Source: Ehretia macrophylla
Taxonomy: Eukaryota; Streptophyta; Magnoliopsida; Boraginales; Ehretiaceae
Direction: 5' to 3'
DNA: 64,000 nt
Assembly (NCBI GenBank): GCA_037974665.1
Contig: CM075764.1
Coordinates: 87,290,825-87,354,824 of the forward strand
Every line of letters begins with the position of its first letter. Positions within the stretch are counted from its first letter, which is position 1. Below are positions 44,439 to 57,357 of this stretch, one piece after another. A program made the position numbers and the translations under genes. Below the pieces are notes generated by a model, which was not told the origin of the DNA, made no database searches, and saw only the letters and a program-made list of their open reading frames with translations.

Positions 44439-45060
44439 TACTACAAGAAAATTGGTCTGGGTTGATGAAGGTTTCTCGTCGCCCTTAGGTCGCCTACTCC
44501 CATTGGGCGACAAAAAATGTAGCGTCAAGAAAACCCTCGTTGCATTTTGGTGGACAAATCGAAAAAAATAAATAAAAAGTATAATTTTTTTTTCATTTTG
44601 TAGCCCCTTGGTTGCTATTTTTAGAAAAATTAATTATTAGTTAATTTTAATAATTAAAAATTTTATTAAATAATTCGTTAATTTTTGTATCAATTAATTA
44701 TACATGGCCGCCTCCTGGTGGCCAATCTTTATCGCCGTTACATAGCAAATTATTTTAAATATTTTTTTGTTTATTATTTAATTTCGTCTTTTTGGTAGCC
44801 AATTTTTGTAGCGACGATTTGGTGGCTGTGTGATAGCCATAATTTCTTCGCCATTAGGTAACCAAATATTTTTATTTTTATTTATTAATTATTAACGTTC
44901 GTCGCCTTTTGGTAGCTAAAATTTATAGCCATATTTTGGTGGCCGTATGGTAGCAATTTTATCATCGCCACTAGGTAGCCAAATATTTTAATTATTTATT
45001 TATTTATTAATTTTCGTCTCAATGTGATAGCCAATATTTGGTTGTCATTGCGTCGCCACA
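44439..45060 (+). mobile_element. CACTA-like terminus with subterminal repeats
   Basis: TACTACAAGAAAATTGG at 44439 is one base from the CACTACAAGAAA end of plant CACTA (En/Spm) transposons. It is followed by about ten short motifs of the type GGTAGCCAA or GCGACGA with reversed copies (TTGGTGGCC, CGTCGCC), which resemble the subterminal transposase-binding repeats of this superfamily. No matching right terminus or transposase was found, so this may be a truncated end. Confidence 0.6.
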
Positions 45061-45217
45061 CAATTATTTTTAAAAAAAAATAATTTCATATAAAAATAAA
45101 TAAAAATAAGGTAAGCTTGATAAAAAAAATTAAAAACATAAAATGCAAACAAGATAAAATAAAAATCGAAAATAAAAAAGATAAAAATGAAAATAAAATA
45201 AATAAATAAAAAGAAAA

Positions 45218-45803
<586 letters not shown>

Positions 45804-48396
45804 TGTGATACCCCGAACCTGGCATATATTTAATAGCATTTAAAGTTCATTTAAATTGCATTTTATTGACCTTTCACCTTCTTTGACCAAACTAGTTGAC
45901 TTTTCATCTACAATGACCAACTAGGACAAGGTGGAAATTTTTGAAATGTTTAATAAAAGGCAAACTTGGGATTAGAAATAAAAAAATGCAATGTTAAGTT
46001 AGTCAAAATTTTGGGTCAACTTTGGAATTAAATCTGAACCAATTGGGGAAGATTTATGTAGCAAATTATATATGGTTGGAAAGCTCTATGAGTCTAGTTT
46101 CTGAGGCTTCAAACCGTTCGTGAATTGGAGTTTTCTAGAAGAAGTTATGCCCGTTTTCGTAAGGTCGCGCATAGCTGTTTTGGTTTAGCGGGTTGACCAA
46201 AGCTTTGACCATTTGTCATTTTTTTTTTAAGTATGAAATACGAAACAAATGAGCAAAATCAGGAAATAAAGAAGGCCATGGCTGAAACCATGGAGGAAAA
46301 AGAAAAAAAAAACATTTCAACTTCAAACTTCAATTTCTTCGCGAGAGCTTGTACAGGGTGGTTACTGAGGCATCCAGAGTGGTTTTCCTAGCGTCTAGGA
46401 GCGTCTAAGGTGAGGGTTTCATCGTTATTTGTGCATTTGAAAATGTTGAACATAAACTTTAATTTTTGTGATTTAACTGTAGGTTGTTATTTTGTTTGTT
46501 TCATTGCTTAAAGAATGTTCTCTAGCAATTGTAGAACATATATTTATAGTTTTTTTTATATTTTTTGCGGTTGAATATCGAATTTGAAATATAAATTGTG
46601 TAATGAATAGTAAATAGTGAATAGTAAACCCCCGTTTCGATGAAGTTGCGCTATTATGCTTTCTGTTGATGTGAAAAGGTGCTAGGTATGCTAGAATGTC
46701 TAAATGCATGGTTTGTTTAGGTTGCGTAATGGAAAAAATGAGAAAAATGCCTTGGTGAAAGTCGGGGTCATTTAGGTTGAGTTTAGTGTTTTCTCGTTTT
46801 GCATGATGGCATTGTTTCGGGAGGCCATGGAAGCACTTTTGGTATGATTATGGCATTGGTTGGGTGTTTGGTTAGTATAGTTGTAGTTCAAACGAGCAAA
46901 GGGGGAAATCGGGACTTTGCGTGAATTCTAGGGTAAAGTAGGGTTTCGGGGTCTTTAGACGTGCCTTATGGTGACCTAGGAGGATTGGTGAAGTCGGTTT
47001 CCAAAGCTCGTGGCTCGTTTGAAAGTAGTAGTGTTTGAAAGTTGGGGTCATTTTTGGGATTTTGTGTGCTTTCATAGTATATTGTCTATAGAATGCTTAT
47101 AATGCCTATAGAATACTTGTTATTGCTTGATAATGTTAGTTGGTGTTGTTCTTGTTGCTTGTTTGATTGTAAATGCTTGTTAATGCTTATTACGCTTGTT
47201 AGAGTTGATTATTGATTGAAATGTTTAACAATTGTTGAATAATGCTTGATATCTCGGTTATCTCCTTTATCTGTGTTGTTGTGCTATCGCTCATTTATCG
47301 CCTTGTATCGAGTCTTGCATTGCATAGTGTCCAGCGCGTGAGTGATGGGCCTCTCTGGGTAGCCTCGGGTTGCCAGTGTTGGTTGCTCTAGCTCCGTGGC
47401 TATTCCCTTTTCTCGCTTGGGTTGCCTCCCAGGGAGATTTGGGTCGTAGAATTGATGGTTACTCCCAGGGTATTCCAAACTGGTGTTATAAGGTGGTTGC
47501 GCGCTTATTGTCATCGTTGTCAACATCAAGCTCGAGATTGATGTATCGCTCGTGAAATGGTATATTGCTCGTAAGAGTAAACCATAGCCTTCAGAGTGTG
47601 GTATAGCTTTGAATGGTTGTGTTAATGCTTTCTTGAATGTTTAATATATTGTCGTTTGTATTGAATGCTTTCTTATTGATTTTATTGCTTAGCTGTGTCT
47701 ATTTGCATTGCACGACTTTCTTTCTCTCCAACTCGATATCTGTCTCGCCCTCACTGAGTATACGTGTTATGTATACTCACTCCTCACCACCACATTTCAG
47801 GAAATGCCATGGTAGCTGAAAAGTTCATGATTTCGTGAATGTTCGGGCCTGAAGAGTTGTCTTGCGTGCCTATGTGGCTTGAGTGTCGAAGTTGTTAAGA
47901 TATATGCTTTCATATGTTGTATGTATTTGTTGTTCAAAGAATAGTAATCTAAATCTGCTAAATTGTTGAGGTAAATCGATAAGCTAGTTATGTAATCAGT
48001 TAGCATAGCTTAACTTCAATGCATGTTTGTAATGTCCCAAGGAAAAGAATTAGAATGGCATGATAGTTTATTTTATGCAGTACCTTAGTATAGTTTAATT
48101 GTCTAGTTTGAATGTACTTGTCAAAAATGAAAAGAGATAGGTTAGCTTTTAAATTGGAAATGTATGTATACTTGCTGAGTTTAATTGTTGAAAACCAAGG
48201 CTCGGATGGCCTTGAGGTAGTTTGTATGGTTGGACACGGTGTTGGTCTACTTATATGCTGTCGCAGGTTTTATATTTCGCCTAGAAACAGGGGAGACTCC
48301 ATCCATTTTCCCTGAAAATTATGCCGGGGTTTGGTTTAGGTTGTGATTAGATCGATTGATAGAACCTCCGGTCTCGAGAGGGATCGGGGTATTACA
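45804..48396 (+). mobile_element. Solo LTR 8, Tekay-like family, TSD AAGAG
   Basis: TGTGATACCCCGAAC starts it and GGGGTATTACA ends it; AAGAG lies at 45799-45803 and 48397-48401. It has AAGG/TGAGGG at 46409, the hairpin GAGTATAC-GTGTTAT-GTATACTC at 47756-47778, ACCACATTTCAG ending at 47800, and AAGGC-TCGGATG-GCCTT near 48198. At 2,593 bp it is shorter than copies 1, 2 and 4. It lacks the GGTTGCGCAACC palindrome and a clear CTACTTT hairpin, so it represents a subfamily. Confidence 0.92.
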
Positions 48397-48401
48397 AAGA
48401 G

Positions 48402-50501
48402 AGGAAGCGATAGCAAACCTAGGCATGTTTATAGGGGATCCGAAGACAAAGGTAGAGGAGTGTCGTCAAAGTTTGTCCAAAATGTTGCCTAAACTATGGG
48501 GATATCAACCTATCATCCAAAAAACTGTATATTGTTAGGTGCATGACCCACCCAAGATGATAAGGACGGGTTGGCTTGGGATTCAAGATTGTGAGCCAGT
48601 ACACAAAGAATGCAATGGATGTTTATGTGACGTACACATCATGAAATTGTTTCCTAGTATTATCTACTAATCATCTAATTAAATGTAGCAATGTAGCTAT
48701 ATTATTATATATTTTGTTTTATAATATGTCAAATTTTGGATTTACATTCTTTGTTTTTTTCCCCGAAAGAGGTCTAATGCCAAACATATATCTGTTAGAT
48801 TTTTTGAATTTTTACGCTATGAAGATACCACATGCACACAATTCGAAAACTATTTTAGTAGTTTTTTATACCTAAGGCTACTTTCGTCTTTTCTCACAAT
48901 TATACTTTTCTATCTAGGGTTTTTTCATCTTTTTACATACCACTCTTTTGTTATTATTTACCCCTTTTGGTTATTTGAATATTATATTTATGATGAATAT
49001 TAAGGGTATACTGGTCATTTTTCATTACAAAATGAGGGTATAATGGACAAATTATTTTTGAATTGGTTGAACCTCATTACACAATGACATGTGTCTATTT
49101 TCTATTGGTTTGGTTGTCACATTGAATTAGAACGTATTAATTGTTCTCATTCATTTATTCTGGGGTACAAATGTCATTTACCTATGTATTTTGCTTTATC
49201 AAAATTGTAAAAGCCTAACTTCAAGTGGAACCCACAACTATGTCGCGTGCAATGCTCCCTCCCTGTTTCTCGCACCTCAGATTATAGAATTTCTCGAATT
49301 GGCAGTGCTAGTCATAGAAGAAACTTCTACGGCGTTAAGTGTATGGACTTATTTTGTCCTTTTCTTCATTAGCTTCTAGGCAAAGCTACAAGTGGCAAAG
49401 CACATCAGATCTTAAACCCTCAGCACTCAACATATCAAGCTTTCACTAGCAAAAATCCAAAATGGTGATACTTTTGTCTGATAATGACAACACAAGAACT
49501 CGTGTCTTAGGTCTAATAATAAATTAAGGGATAATTTAATTTAAAAGTTTAAGTTTATAGAAAATATATATTTAATTAATTTGATGTAGTCAATAAAAAA
49601 AGACTCAATTACCCCTGAGTCATCAGGAAAAATAAGTTTTGGTTTGGACCATTAAAACTTGAAAATGTAATATATCCACATAGCCGGATGTACATAGGGT
49701 TAAGTGTAGGCCCGTGCCTACGTTGGACTTCTTTTTTGCATTTTTTTTTGGTGGTTGTGTTTGTAGGTCCATTTAATTCACTGATCAGTATCAATGAGCG
49801 TGTAGCGTAGTGTTGTGTCTTTTTTTGCTACGCAAGTGTTCTGTTGTGTATATGCTACTGCTTTGCACTAAAATGGTTAATTCTGACTTATTAATTAGAA
49901 TGATAATGATTAGTGCAAAATAATTAACTCAAATTATTATTTAAAATGGTAACACTAGATTATAAACAACATTAATATTATGTCTCAAAATTTTAAAAGT
50001 ACAACACTAATTTATGAACGCATGTCATGTTTTACGCATCAAGTAAATTCTCATTTAATAATAGTACGGACATGAAATGAGACAAGTGTTATGGATTTAA
50101 AAATAATTATCTCAAATCTTAAATTTACAGGCCTACAATTATTAATCTGAATAATTGTTTAATTTTACAATAATGATTTACAAAACACTCTATATATATG
50201 TCTCGTGACATAATAATTACCCCAAATTATTTTTAAGACAAAATACAAATTTATAAAACACTCTTATATATATCCCACGTCACAATTATTAATCTAAATT
50301 ATTGTTTCATTTTATAATATTATCTTATAAAATACGAGTTTATGTCTCGCGAGTACAAAGGGCATTACTAGAGAGATGAAACTAAAGAGGTCATCTTTAC
50401 AAATAATTGAAAATAAAATTTGAACTTACAAAAATTATTCAAATTCATTAAAAATATACATGTCGTCTTCTAGAGGCGAGTCAAGCACCGGGTGCCTACA
50501 C
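48402..50501. other. Low-copy-looking stretch, no gene recognised
   Basis: About 2.1 kb without recognised transposon ends. A + frame at 48397-48538 and another at 49191-49379 are short and match nothing I know. Around 50100-50340 three AT-rich units of about 110 bp recur (ATTATTAATCT-AATTATTGTTT, ATATATGTCTCGTGACA). It could include diverged intergenic host sequence. Confidence 0.4.
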
Positions 50502-52760
50502 TGTGATACCCGAGCCAGGAGCTAAGAAAGTTACTATTTCATATTCGTGAATTTACATTTTAACATGTGTTTAATAATTGTTCATCACTATTTCTACATT
50601 GCATTCTCGAAGTGTATGTTAGAAAAATATCTCCGGGCCAAGTGAATAGTGAAACAAAGTTTATTGGGCTAACTAGGATTAACTTGTAGTAGAACTAGAT
50701 AAACTATTTGGGCTTTGGACCTAATAAACCATTGATCTTGCATCTAAATATACGCCCAATTGCCTACCCAACCCAACACATAATCCTACATACACATAAA
50801 ACACTAAAAAAAGAAGCAAAAAACCATTAACCCCCCTCCCCTCAAAACTCATCGGCTTCACCAAGCAAGGAGGAAGAGAAAATTTCAATCTTCATCTTCA
50901 ATCTCGCATTCTCCAAGCTTCTTCCAATGCCTTCTCACATTCCTAAGCTTTTTCTAGCATCATCAAGGTCTTAGGTGAAGGAGATTTTGCATTTCAAGAG
51001 CATGAATAGTTAGGGTTTCTAATTGAAATTATTGATTTGTTGTGGAATGTATTATCTATGCTTATATATGCTTAAAATGTCCCTTATTATGATTGTAGAA
51101 CAGATTTATGAGATTAGACAACATGGCAAATGGATAGATTGTTCAATCTTTAATTTAAAGTTTGGGTTCTTATATGGAAATTGGAGATTTTGTGAAATCT
51201 TGCACCCTAGCTCGATTAATTGTTATTTAGGCTTGATTTAGGAGTAGATAAACACATATTAATGTCTCAAATAGCTTAGTAATGCTTGAATTAAAAGTAC
51301 TTAGTTTCAAAGTTAGTTTTGGGCACTATTCACTCAGGACCATCAAATTGTGACCCGATACTCAATTTGACAATTTATATGAACCATAGGAATGCTAAAA
51401 TGGTTACTCAAAAAAATTCATCGAATTACGAGATCATTGAATTTTGAGTCCTTGATTGCGTAATAAATAACGGCCTATTGATATAGAGACTCGGGGTGTG
51501 GTTTAAAGTGCTAGATGCTCTTATATATGTAAGATAGCACCTAAAATACTTTTACGGCCCTTAATTGATGCGTGGGCAGGGTAGCGGTAGTTCAAAGCGA
51601 CAATGGGGCCTTCGGGACTTTTATGGTAGACGGGGTTGAATGTGAGGTTTTGTGGCTTATAAAGGGATCATAAAGTGTCTTTTGAGTGATAAAGTAGTTG
51701 TATTATAGATTGCTTGAGTTTCATGTCGTTTGTGCATAGTTTATAGTTGGAAACTAAAGAGGAATGTTATATAACTAAGCTTATGAATGTAATTGCTTTA
51801 GATATTTACTTTTCATGTTGTTTTAATGTCTTTACGTTGCTTAAATATTATTAAATAAATGTAAGGGCAACCTAATTTATTGTCCCTCATTTATGTGTTT
51901 TTTGGATTGTACTGTTAATATTTGTGCTATCGTCATCGATTATCGGGTTGCGCAACCTTTCGAGCATGGTTGTGTCGAGAAATTCTGGACAGTGTCGGGC
52001 TGTTAGTATAACTCGGCTACCATGGTCCCTAATCCCACCTTGCTGGGGCATACTCCCAAACCCCAGAGGCGTAGTTCACCTCGTTGGGACAAACAGAACT
52101 ACCTCAAGAGAGTGGGTCATAGGATTCGGGGTACATCCGGAGTACCCCATTGGTGTTATAAGGTGGTTTACCGGCTATCGACATTGAAGATGAACCGTAT
52201 CATTTTTAAATGTGTTTAATGTTTTACTTATTTGTCTTGTTATATTGTATTACTTGTATAGCAGTTGCATTGCACGAAAAGTTTGTGAAAACTCCCCGGT
52301 TTATTGTATCTCCCTCATTCGCTGAGTAACTGTGTTACTCACTCCTCTTTTAACATGTTTCAGGAGAAGCTGAGGTTGATCCCCAGCTAGTAGCAGTAGA
52401 GGAAGGTTCTTGTTCCATATGTGTTCTAGAGAATAGATTAATGCTTAAACTTGCTAGGATATGGTTGGAATTTGGAAGGAATGGATTGAACATAAAGGGG
52501 CTTTTATGTGTTTTTGGACCGTGTGTGTGTTTGTGTATTTTTAGAGGTTGGTTGTGGTTAGTTAGTGATTATGGAGTGTCTAGTGTGCTCGTAGTATAAC
52601 CTCGTTGATAAATAGCTTGTCTAGTTGTTGGAATGTAAAAAGGACTAATTTAACGAGTCTTGAATTAATTAGTAATAATCGGGTTGAAGTTGATTAGTAA
52701 ATGTAATTGTGTGAGTAGAAATGCTTGAAATGCGTGAGTATATGATTATGATTAGGATGT
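50502..52760 (+). mobile_element. Right-truncated Tekay-like LTR
   Basis: It starts TGTGATACCCGAGCCAGG. It has TTAG/GTGAAGG near 50973, GGGCAAC-CTAATTT-ATTGTCCC near 51867, GGTTGCGCAACC at 51946-51957, GGGGTAC-ATCCGGA-GTACCCC at 52128-52148, GAGTAAC-TGT-GTTACTC at 52324-52340, and AACATGTTTCAG ending at 52363. The last few hundred bases, with the fourth hairpin and the CA terminus, are missing where copia LTR sequence begins. Confidence 0.85.
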
Positions 52761-53395
52761 TGTTAGGGATATGCCCTAATGCTAATGATTAAATGACCTA
52801 ATTAGGGTTTTAACAAAAATATATGTGTTTTATACACCTTGATGTTTCGCATATTCATATTCTCTACTTTGATATGAATGTGTCCATAATATTTGTCGGA
52901 GAAGTGAGAACATTCTAAAAAGGATTCAAAGTGCTTCGTTGTTCTACTTCGACATGATAAATATTGAGAACTAAGTCATAACCCTTCAGATTGTTCGACT
53001 GGGACTAGAATAATTGAGTACGGGTTATCATATATAATTACTTTTTATTAGCATAGTGATGTTAATGATAAAATATGGCATGTGAAATGTCAGAATGACA
53101 TGTTGATGTTGACTAATTAACATATGAGTGATCGTCAATGGTACAAGTAATTGATTGTGATAGTAAATAGTGAACTACATGATTCCAAGTTAATAGTTTA
53201 TTAGTTGAGAATTGTGCAAATTAATCATCAGACTTGAGAAATTACGGCTGCCGGTTATATCAAGGGCTAAACATTGCTTTTGGACAATACCCGCCTTTTG
53301 TAAACGTGAGTTACGGCCGTTCGCACTTTAGTATTTTGATATAGACGGACATGTAATTGTCAAGATATGATCTGTTAAACCTCCGGTGTGAGTAG
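52761..53395 (+). mobile_element. Ty1/copia-type LTR, truncated
   Basis: TGTTAGGGATATGCCCTAAT opens a segment closely parallel to the copia LTR at 15493 (shared GACTAGAATAAT, GGTTATATCA, GGACAATACCCG and TTTCGCA/TTCGCAC). It covers about the first third of that LTR and is cut at 53395. Confidence 0.75.
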
Positions 53396-53610
53396 TGTTG
53401 GATTATATGCCCTAAATGCCAATTTTAGGACATAATAATTATATTATTTATTTAATGTGGGCAGTTTATTTAAATATAATTAATGCGATTAATTATTTAA
53501 ATAAAAGTCCTTAAAATAATATTTATAAATTCTATCCTTAATAGTAAGGATATGAGTAATATAATCTATGTTCATAAATATATTCTAAAATAGTCCCCGA
53601 TCGGTGTTAT
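53396..53610 (+). mobile_element. Second copia LTR start, plus strand
   Basis: TGTTGGATTATATGCCCTAA and the following 200 bp (TATTTAATGTGG, ATTTATAAATT-ATCCTTAA-AGTAA) are an inverted copy of the sequence beginning at 55638 on the minus strand. Similarity ends near 53610. Confidence 0.7.
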
Positions 53611-54167
53611 CAAAACTCCCCTCATAATCCTTTGTGGTTTTTGAAAATAAACTAAACACCATTCCAAAAATACGAGACTAGTGACATAAGCAACGTTTCA
53701 CTTTGCAAGTACCTCGCCAGGTCTCCCTCAGCCGCCACCCCCTCCCACTGGAAAACTTGGCAGCACCGCTGCATGTAGCGGGGTTGTGCTGCCTAGCAGC
53801 GCAGTGCCCCACGCTACTGTGGCACAGCGCAAGCTGCACCGCCGACAATAGCCTTGTGTTGCCGGCGGGTGAGGAAGGAGAAGGCAAAAATATATATATA
53901 TTTATTTTTAAAGCTATTTCTCAAAACAATTTAAACATTCTGAAAATTAAAAATAAATATAGAAATATAAAATTTTCCAGAAAACTCTTTTACTGAAAAA
54001 TAATAAAATATGTAAAACACCTTTTACATAAACCGAGGGATTGATTACGGGCTAATTATCTAGGCATAATAGATTAAACAACTTTAATTAATAATATAAT
54101 AGACAGTTATAATTGTGCCATAAACGTAAAAATTGTGTAATAAACATGAACGGTGGCTTTGATACTA
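53611..54167 (-). mobile_element. Copia leader region and primer site, minus strand
   Basis: TAGTATCAAAGCC on the minus strand (54155-54167) is a slightly altered copia primer site. It follows the LTR to its right. The leader to its left includes an unusual GC-rich block at 53705-53885, with GCAGCACCGCTGC and reversed relatives, in otherwise AT-rich DNA. Overlapping ORFs in that block (53678-53887 minus, 53703-53996 plus) show no domain. No gag is recognised. Confidence 0.65.
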
Positions 54168-55638
54168 CTATTGAAAAAGATACATGATAATTAAATTAAT
54201 TACGCAGCGGAAATTATACATGTATATGTTCATGATTATTAACGCGGATTTAAAACGGATAATAAATTTAATCTAATTAAATATAATCTGCGATAATTTA
54301 GGATTACCTCTTGAAACGTAGATCGAGGTTGAATCAGAAACGAGCTCCTCACATGTGAAGCCTCCAAGATTGATCCACGCAAAATCCGCGCTTGTCAATT
54401 GAATTTCACCCCCACTAGGTTTTCTAGAGAAATCCTATATCTCTGTTTATGAAAAGTGCAAGTTTTTTTCTGAAAAAATAGTACAATATATAGGAGACAC
54501 ATATGACCTAGGGCCACATGTGGACTGGACTTAAATTAATCAGTCTTGAGCTCCATAATAACTAGATCACGATCCAATTACTACGAGCCCAATTAAATTA
54601 ATATTTAGGACAATCCTAAATTTAATTTAATATTTTCTATAATCTAATTAATCTGCAAATTTCATTTGTGTGTGACCTCTTGCGTTCACCATTAATCGGT
54701 AGCGAACAATTAATTCTACTAATTAATTAAATTAGAACTCCTTCTAATTAATTCTCAAATCGCGAGTGATACCTAGCAGTATATCGCGACTACCCAATTA
54801 AAGATGAAGTGCAAGTATGCGAACCTATTAGTAATTTCTATGCAAACAAATCATATTATCTTAATTATCCCGATCGAGCCAGAGTCATAGATTGGGTCGT
54901 TAAACTCTATTACTCGATCATATGTCAAAATTTATTTAATTAGTAACTGATGAATAATCCGTAGAACAACTTCTACTATTCCACTTTGGCCAAGGATTTT
55001 TAGTCACTTAATTAGTTAGATTGCATAGGATTCCTAGTTGACAGTTCCTGTATCTACACACACATTTTTCCATTACAGAATAGATAATAACCACTGCATA
55101 CATTGTCTAATCCGTGATTAGGACTAGCTTAATTGCACCAACAAATTATGATATTCCTAATCATGAGATAATCGTGATGTCTCAGGTCTGAGGATTAATT
55201 GCACAATTACATAATACAACGAATTATTGACATTTCATGTAATTCGTTGTATTGGTGGTCAAGTCCAGTAACTTATTCGTAACAAACACTTATACATCTA
55301 CTATAACGACATAAGGCTAATCGCTCAAATTAATTTTTCATATAATTTGGTTAGTAGATTGTAATGTAATCTATCCGGATAAATTAACACTCAATAAATT
55401 TATCATATGATTGAGAACAACTTTTAAAATATATTTGTGTATATAGATTCTGTCACTTATATCTTTACTCTTAAGGATGAAATTTATAAATAATATTCTA
55501 ACGACTTTATTTATTTAATTAAAATATTAATAATAAATAAATAAATTGTCCACATTAAATAATTTAATAAATTAAATAATATATTATTCTTAATTTGAAA
55601 ACTATAATTAATTGACTTTTAAGGCATTATTCCTAACA
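54168..55638 (-). mobile_element. Copia LTR, minus strand
   Basis: It starts TGTTAGGAATAATGCC at 55638 and ends near 54168, next to the primer site. The minus strand has TTTCCGCTGCGTAATTAA near its end and a TATA-like TATATATTGTAC near 54490. Its first 215 bp are repeated in opposite orientation at 53396-53610. Confidence 0.75.
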
Positions 55639-56091
55639 AATTGGTGGAGATATGTGTGAAAAGGCTGGACAAATTTGGAGGCGTAGGCAGTGGGTAGGAA
55701 GAATGATTTTGAAAAGGCTTAGTTATATACTGGTTTGAATATTATTGTAAGAAGTTGTGGGAACAATGTGATGATTGCACAAATGCTTAAAGTAGTTAGC
55801 TCTTAGGCTTTTTGTTGGAGCTTAGTTTTCCAAAAATTTGGAGAAAAGTTTTCGAAATAATTCAAGTGTATACAAAAAATACTAGAACCATAACAGAAGA
55901 CCAATGAGCTTATATTTTGATGAAGGTGCTTCTACGATTGAAAGTTCGAGACACTACGAGGAGTGCTTGGAGTTACAGAAATGAACATTAAGAGTGAGTA
56001 TTAAAATTAATGCTCATTTCTAGAGTTGTCTAGAATGAAAAAAGTTAAGATCTTTAGAGATATTTGTGAGAAAATTAATAAACAAAAGAAA
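55639..56091. other. Non-coding stretch, possible copia leader
   Basis: No open frame of note. If the primer site at 56092 is real, this is the leader and gag start of another minus-strand copia element, but no gag motif can be read. Confidence 0.35.
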
Positions 56092-56103
56092 GCTCTGATA
56101 CCA
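56092..56103 (-). other. Copia-type primer-binding site
   Basis: The minus strand reads AATAG then TGGTATCAGAGC. This suggests that the sequence to the right, from about 56107, is the end of a minus-strand copia LTR. The LTR start was not located. Confidence 0.6.
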
Positions 56104-56499
56104 CTATTGGTATTTGGGTTTAAAATTGAATACGCTATGGTTAGTTTTATATCAAAAATTAATATTGGAGTGATGGTTTTCAAACAACAACTATTATAAC
56201 TATTTCTACTACTAATCAATGAAAGAATTCAAAAAATTACAAATTATTCTGTTTCAAAAATAACGAGAAATTCCAAGTCGTTGCAAGCGATCAACCACCC
56301 AAAGATGCTCAAATAAGTCCACCGGATACACATTTGGAACTAAATGAAGAAAAATTCACAAAATTAGGAAAAAGAAATAAGAAACAATTGAAACTAGTTA
56401 AACAATCGTAAATTTTGAATTAAAATCTAGAACATTGTTAAATATTACCAGGGTAATACTTCACTTCTATATGGTAAAAGATTTCACTATTTAAAAAAA

Positions 56500-56880
56500 T
56501 ATGATATATGTGAGCATTATTGTATGTCACATTTTCACTCTTTCAACCTTATGTAATAGATTTTTTTACCATATATACAAAGTTTTTAAAATTTAATACA
56601 TGAATTCTTAATTACCATACATAGAAATGGTGAAGAGATCAGAATTTTCACCATATATACAAGATAATTGACATTAATACATGTTTTCTTACATACAAAA
56701 GAAGGGTGAAGGAGTTAGAATTTCTATTATATATATGAGATATTTGACATTAATACGATTTTTTATATAAATGTTCAAGGGGTGAAGGGGTTAGACATTT
56801 TTAAATAACATTAATACATGAATTTTTTTCATACAAAGAAATGTAAAAGGGTGAAAGGCGACATAAAAGTATTATTCGAT
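56500..56880. repeat. Degenerate tandem repeat, about 85-90-bp unit
   Basis: Four units carry CATATATACAA, GACATTAATACATG-ATTTCTT, ATACAAA-AA and GGGTGAAGGAGTTAGA with much drift. The repeat lies directly 3' (minus sense) of the diterpene synthase exon and may be part of its intron. Confidence 0.65.
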
Positions 56881-56928
56881 ATATAATATACAAATTCTTA
56901 AAAATATCATTAGTATAGCATAAAGCAT

Positions 56929-57170
56929 TTACAGACTATATGGAAAAATTGGAAGACAACTTTTACTTCCCCCGTTGAATCTTTCAACAGCTCTGGTAAG
57001 ATATCTGAGGCAATTATCATCTTTAGTCTGCATGAGTGCGAAGGCAGTAGCAGATGGAGAGAAGAGAAATGACCCATCACCGCACTGGAATTTTAGTAGC
57101 TTTTCCCACTCGAGACCAGGCACACCTTCTAAGCTGTGAAGTAATGTTGTGGGCAGTGCAAGCATAATTA
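56929..57170 (-). pseudogene. Class II diterpene synthase exon (copalyl-PP synthase-like)
   Basis: The minus strand encodes [40 protein letters not shown] and [20 protein letters not shown] followed by NGG. This is a well-known block of ent-copalyl diphosphate synthase and related class II enzymes, which cyclise geranylgeranyl diphosphate in plastids. It lies N-terminal to the DxDD active site. Immediately after NGG the DNA reads A/GTAAAAG, a plausible 5' splice site where homologues continue [11 protein letters not shown]. Upstream, the frame meets a stop eleven bases before the ATG, and no neighbouring exon is found within the window, so this is an isolated exon or pseudogene piece. Which class II enzyme it came from cannot be decided. 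Confidence 0.82.
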
Positions 57171-57357
57171 TTACATCCATTTAACAGATCTAAAATGGCC
57201 TAATTATGAGGAATCTTGTTAGGCTCATTAATTGGTGTCGCTAATACCCATAACTTTGCATCAAGAGGATTAAGTTAAATAAAAGTATCATTTTATATCT
57301 TGGGTTTTGCTTCTCTTTCTATATATACAATAAGAGTCTTCCTACAAAAAGAGAAAT

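Noticed and set aside
49191-49379. 62-codon hydrophobic ORF as a small membrane protein
   Set aside because: No conserved relatives known to me, no splice or promoter evidence; chance frame is more likely.
53678-53996. Overlapping ORFs in the GC-rich block
   Set aside because: No codon pattern or domain; open frames follow from the high GC content.
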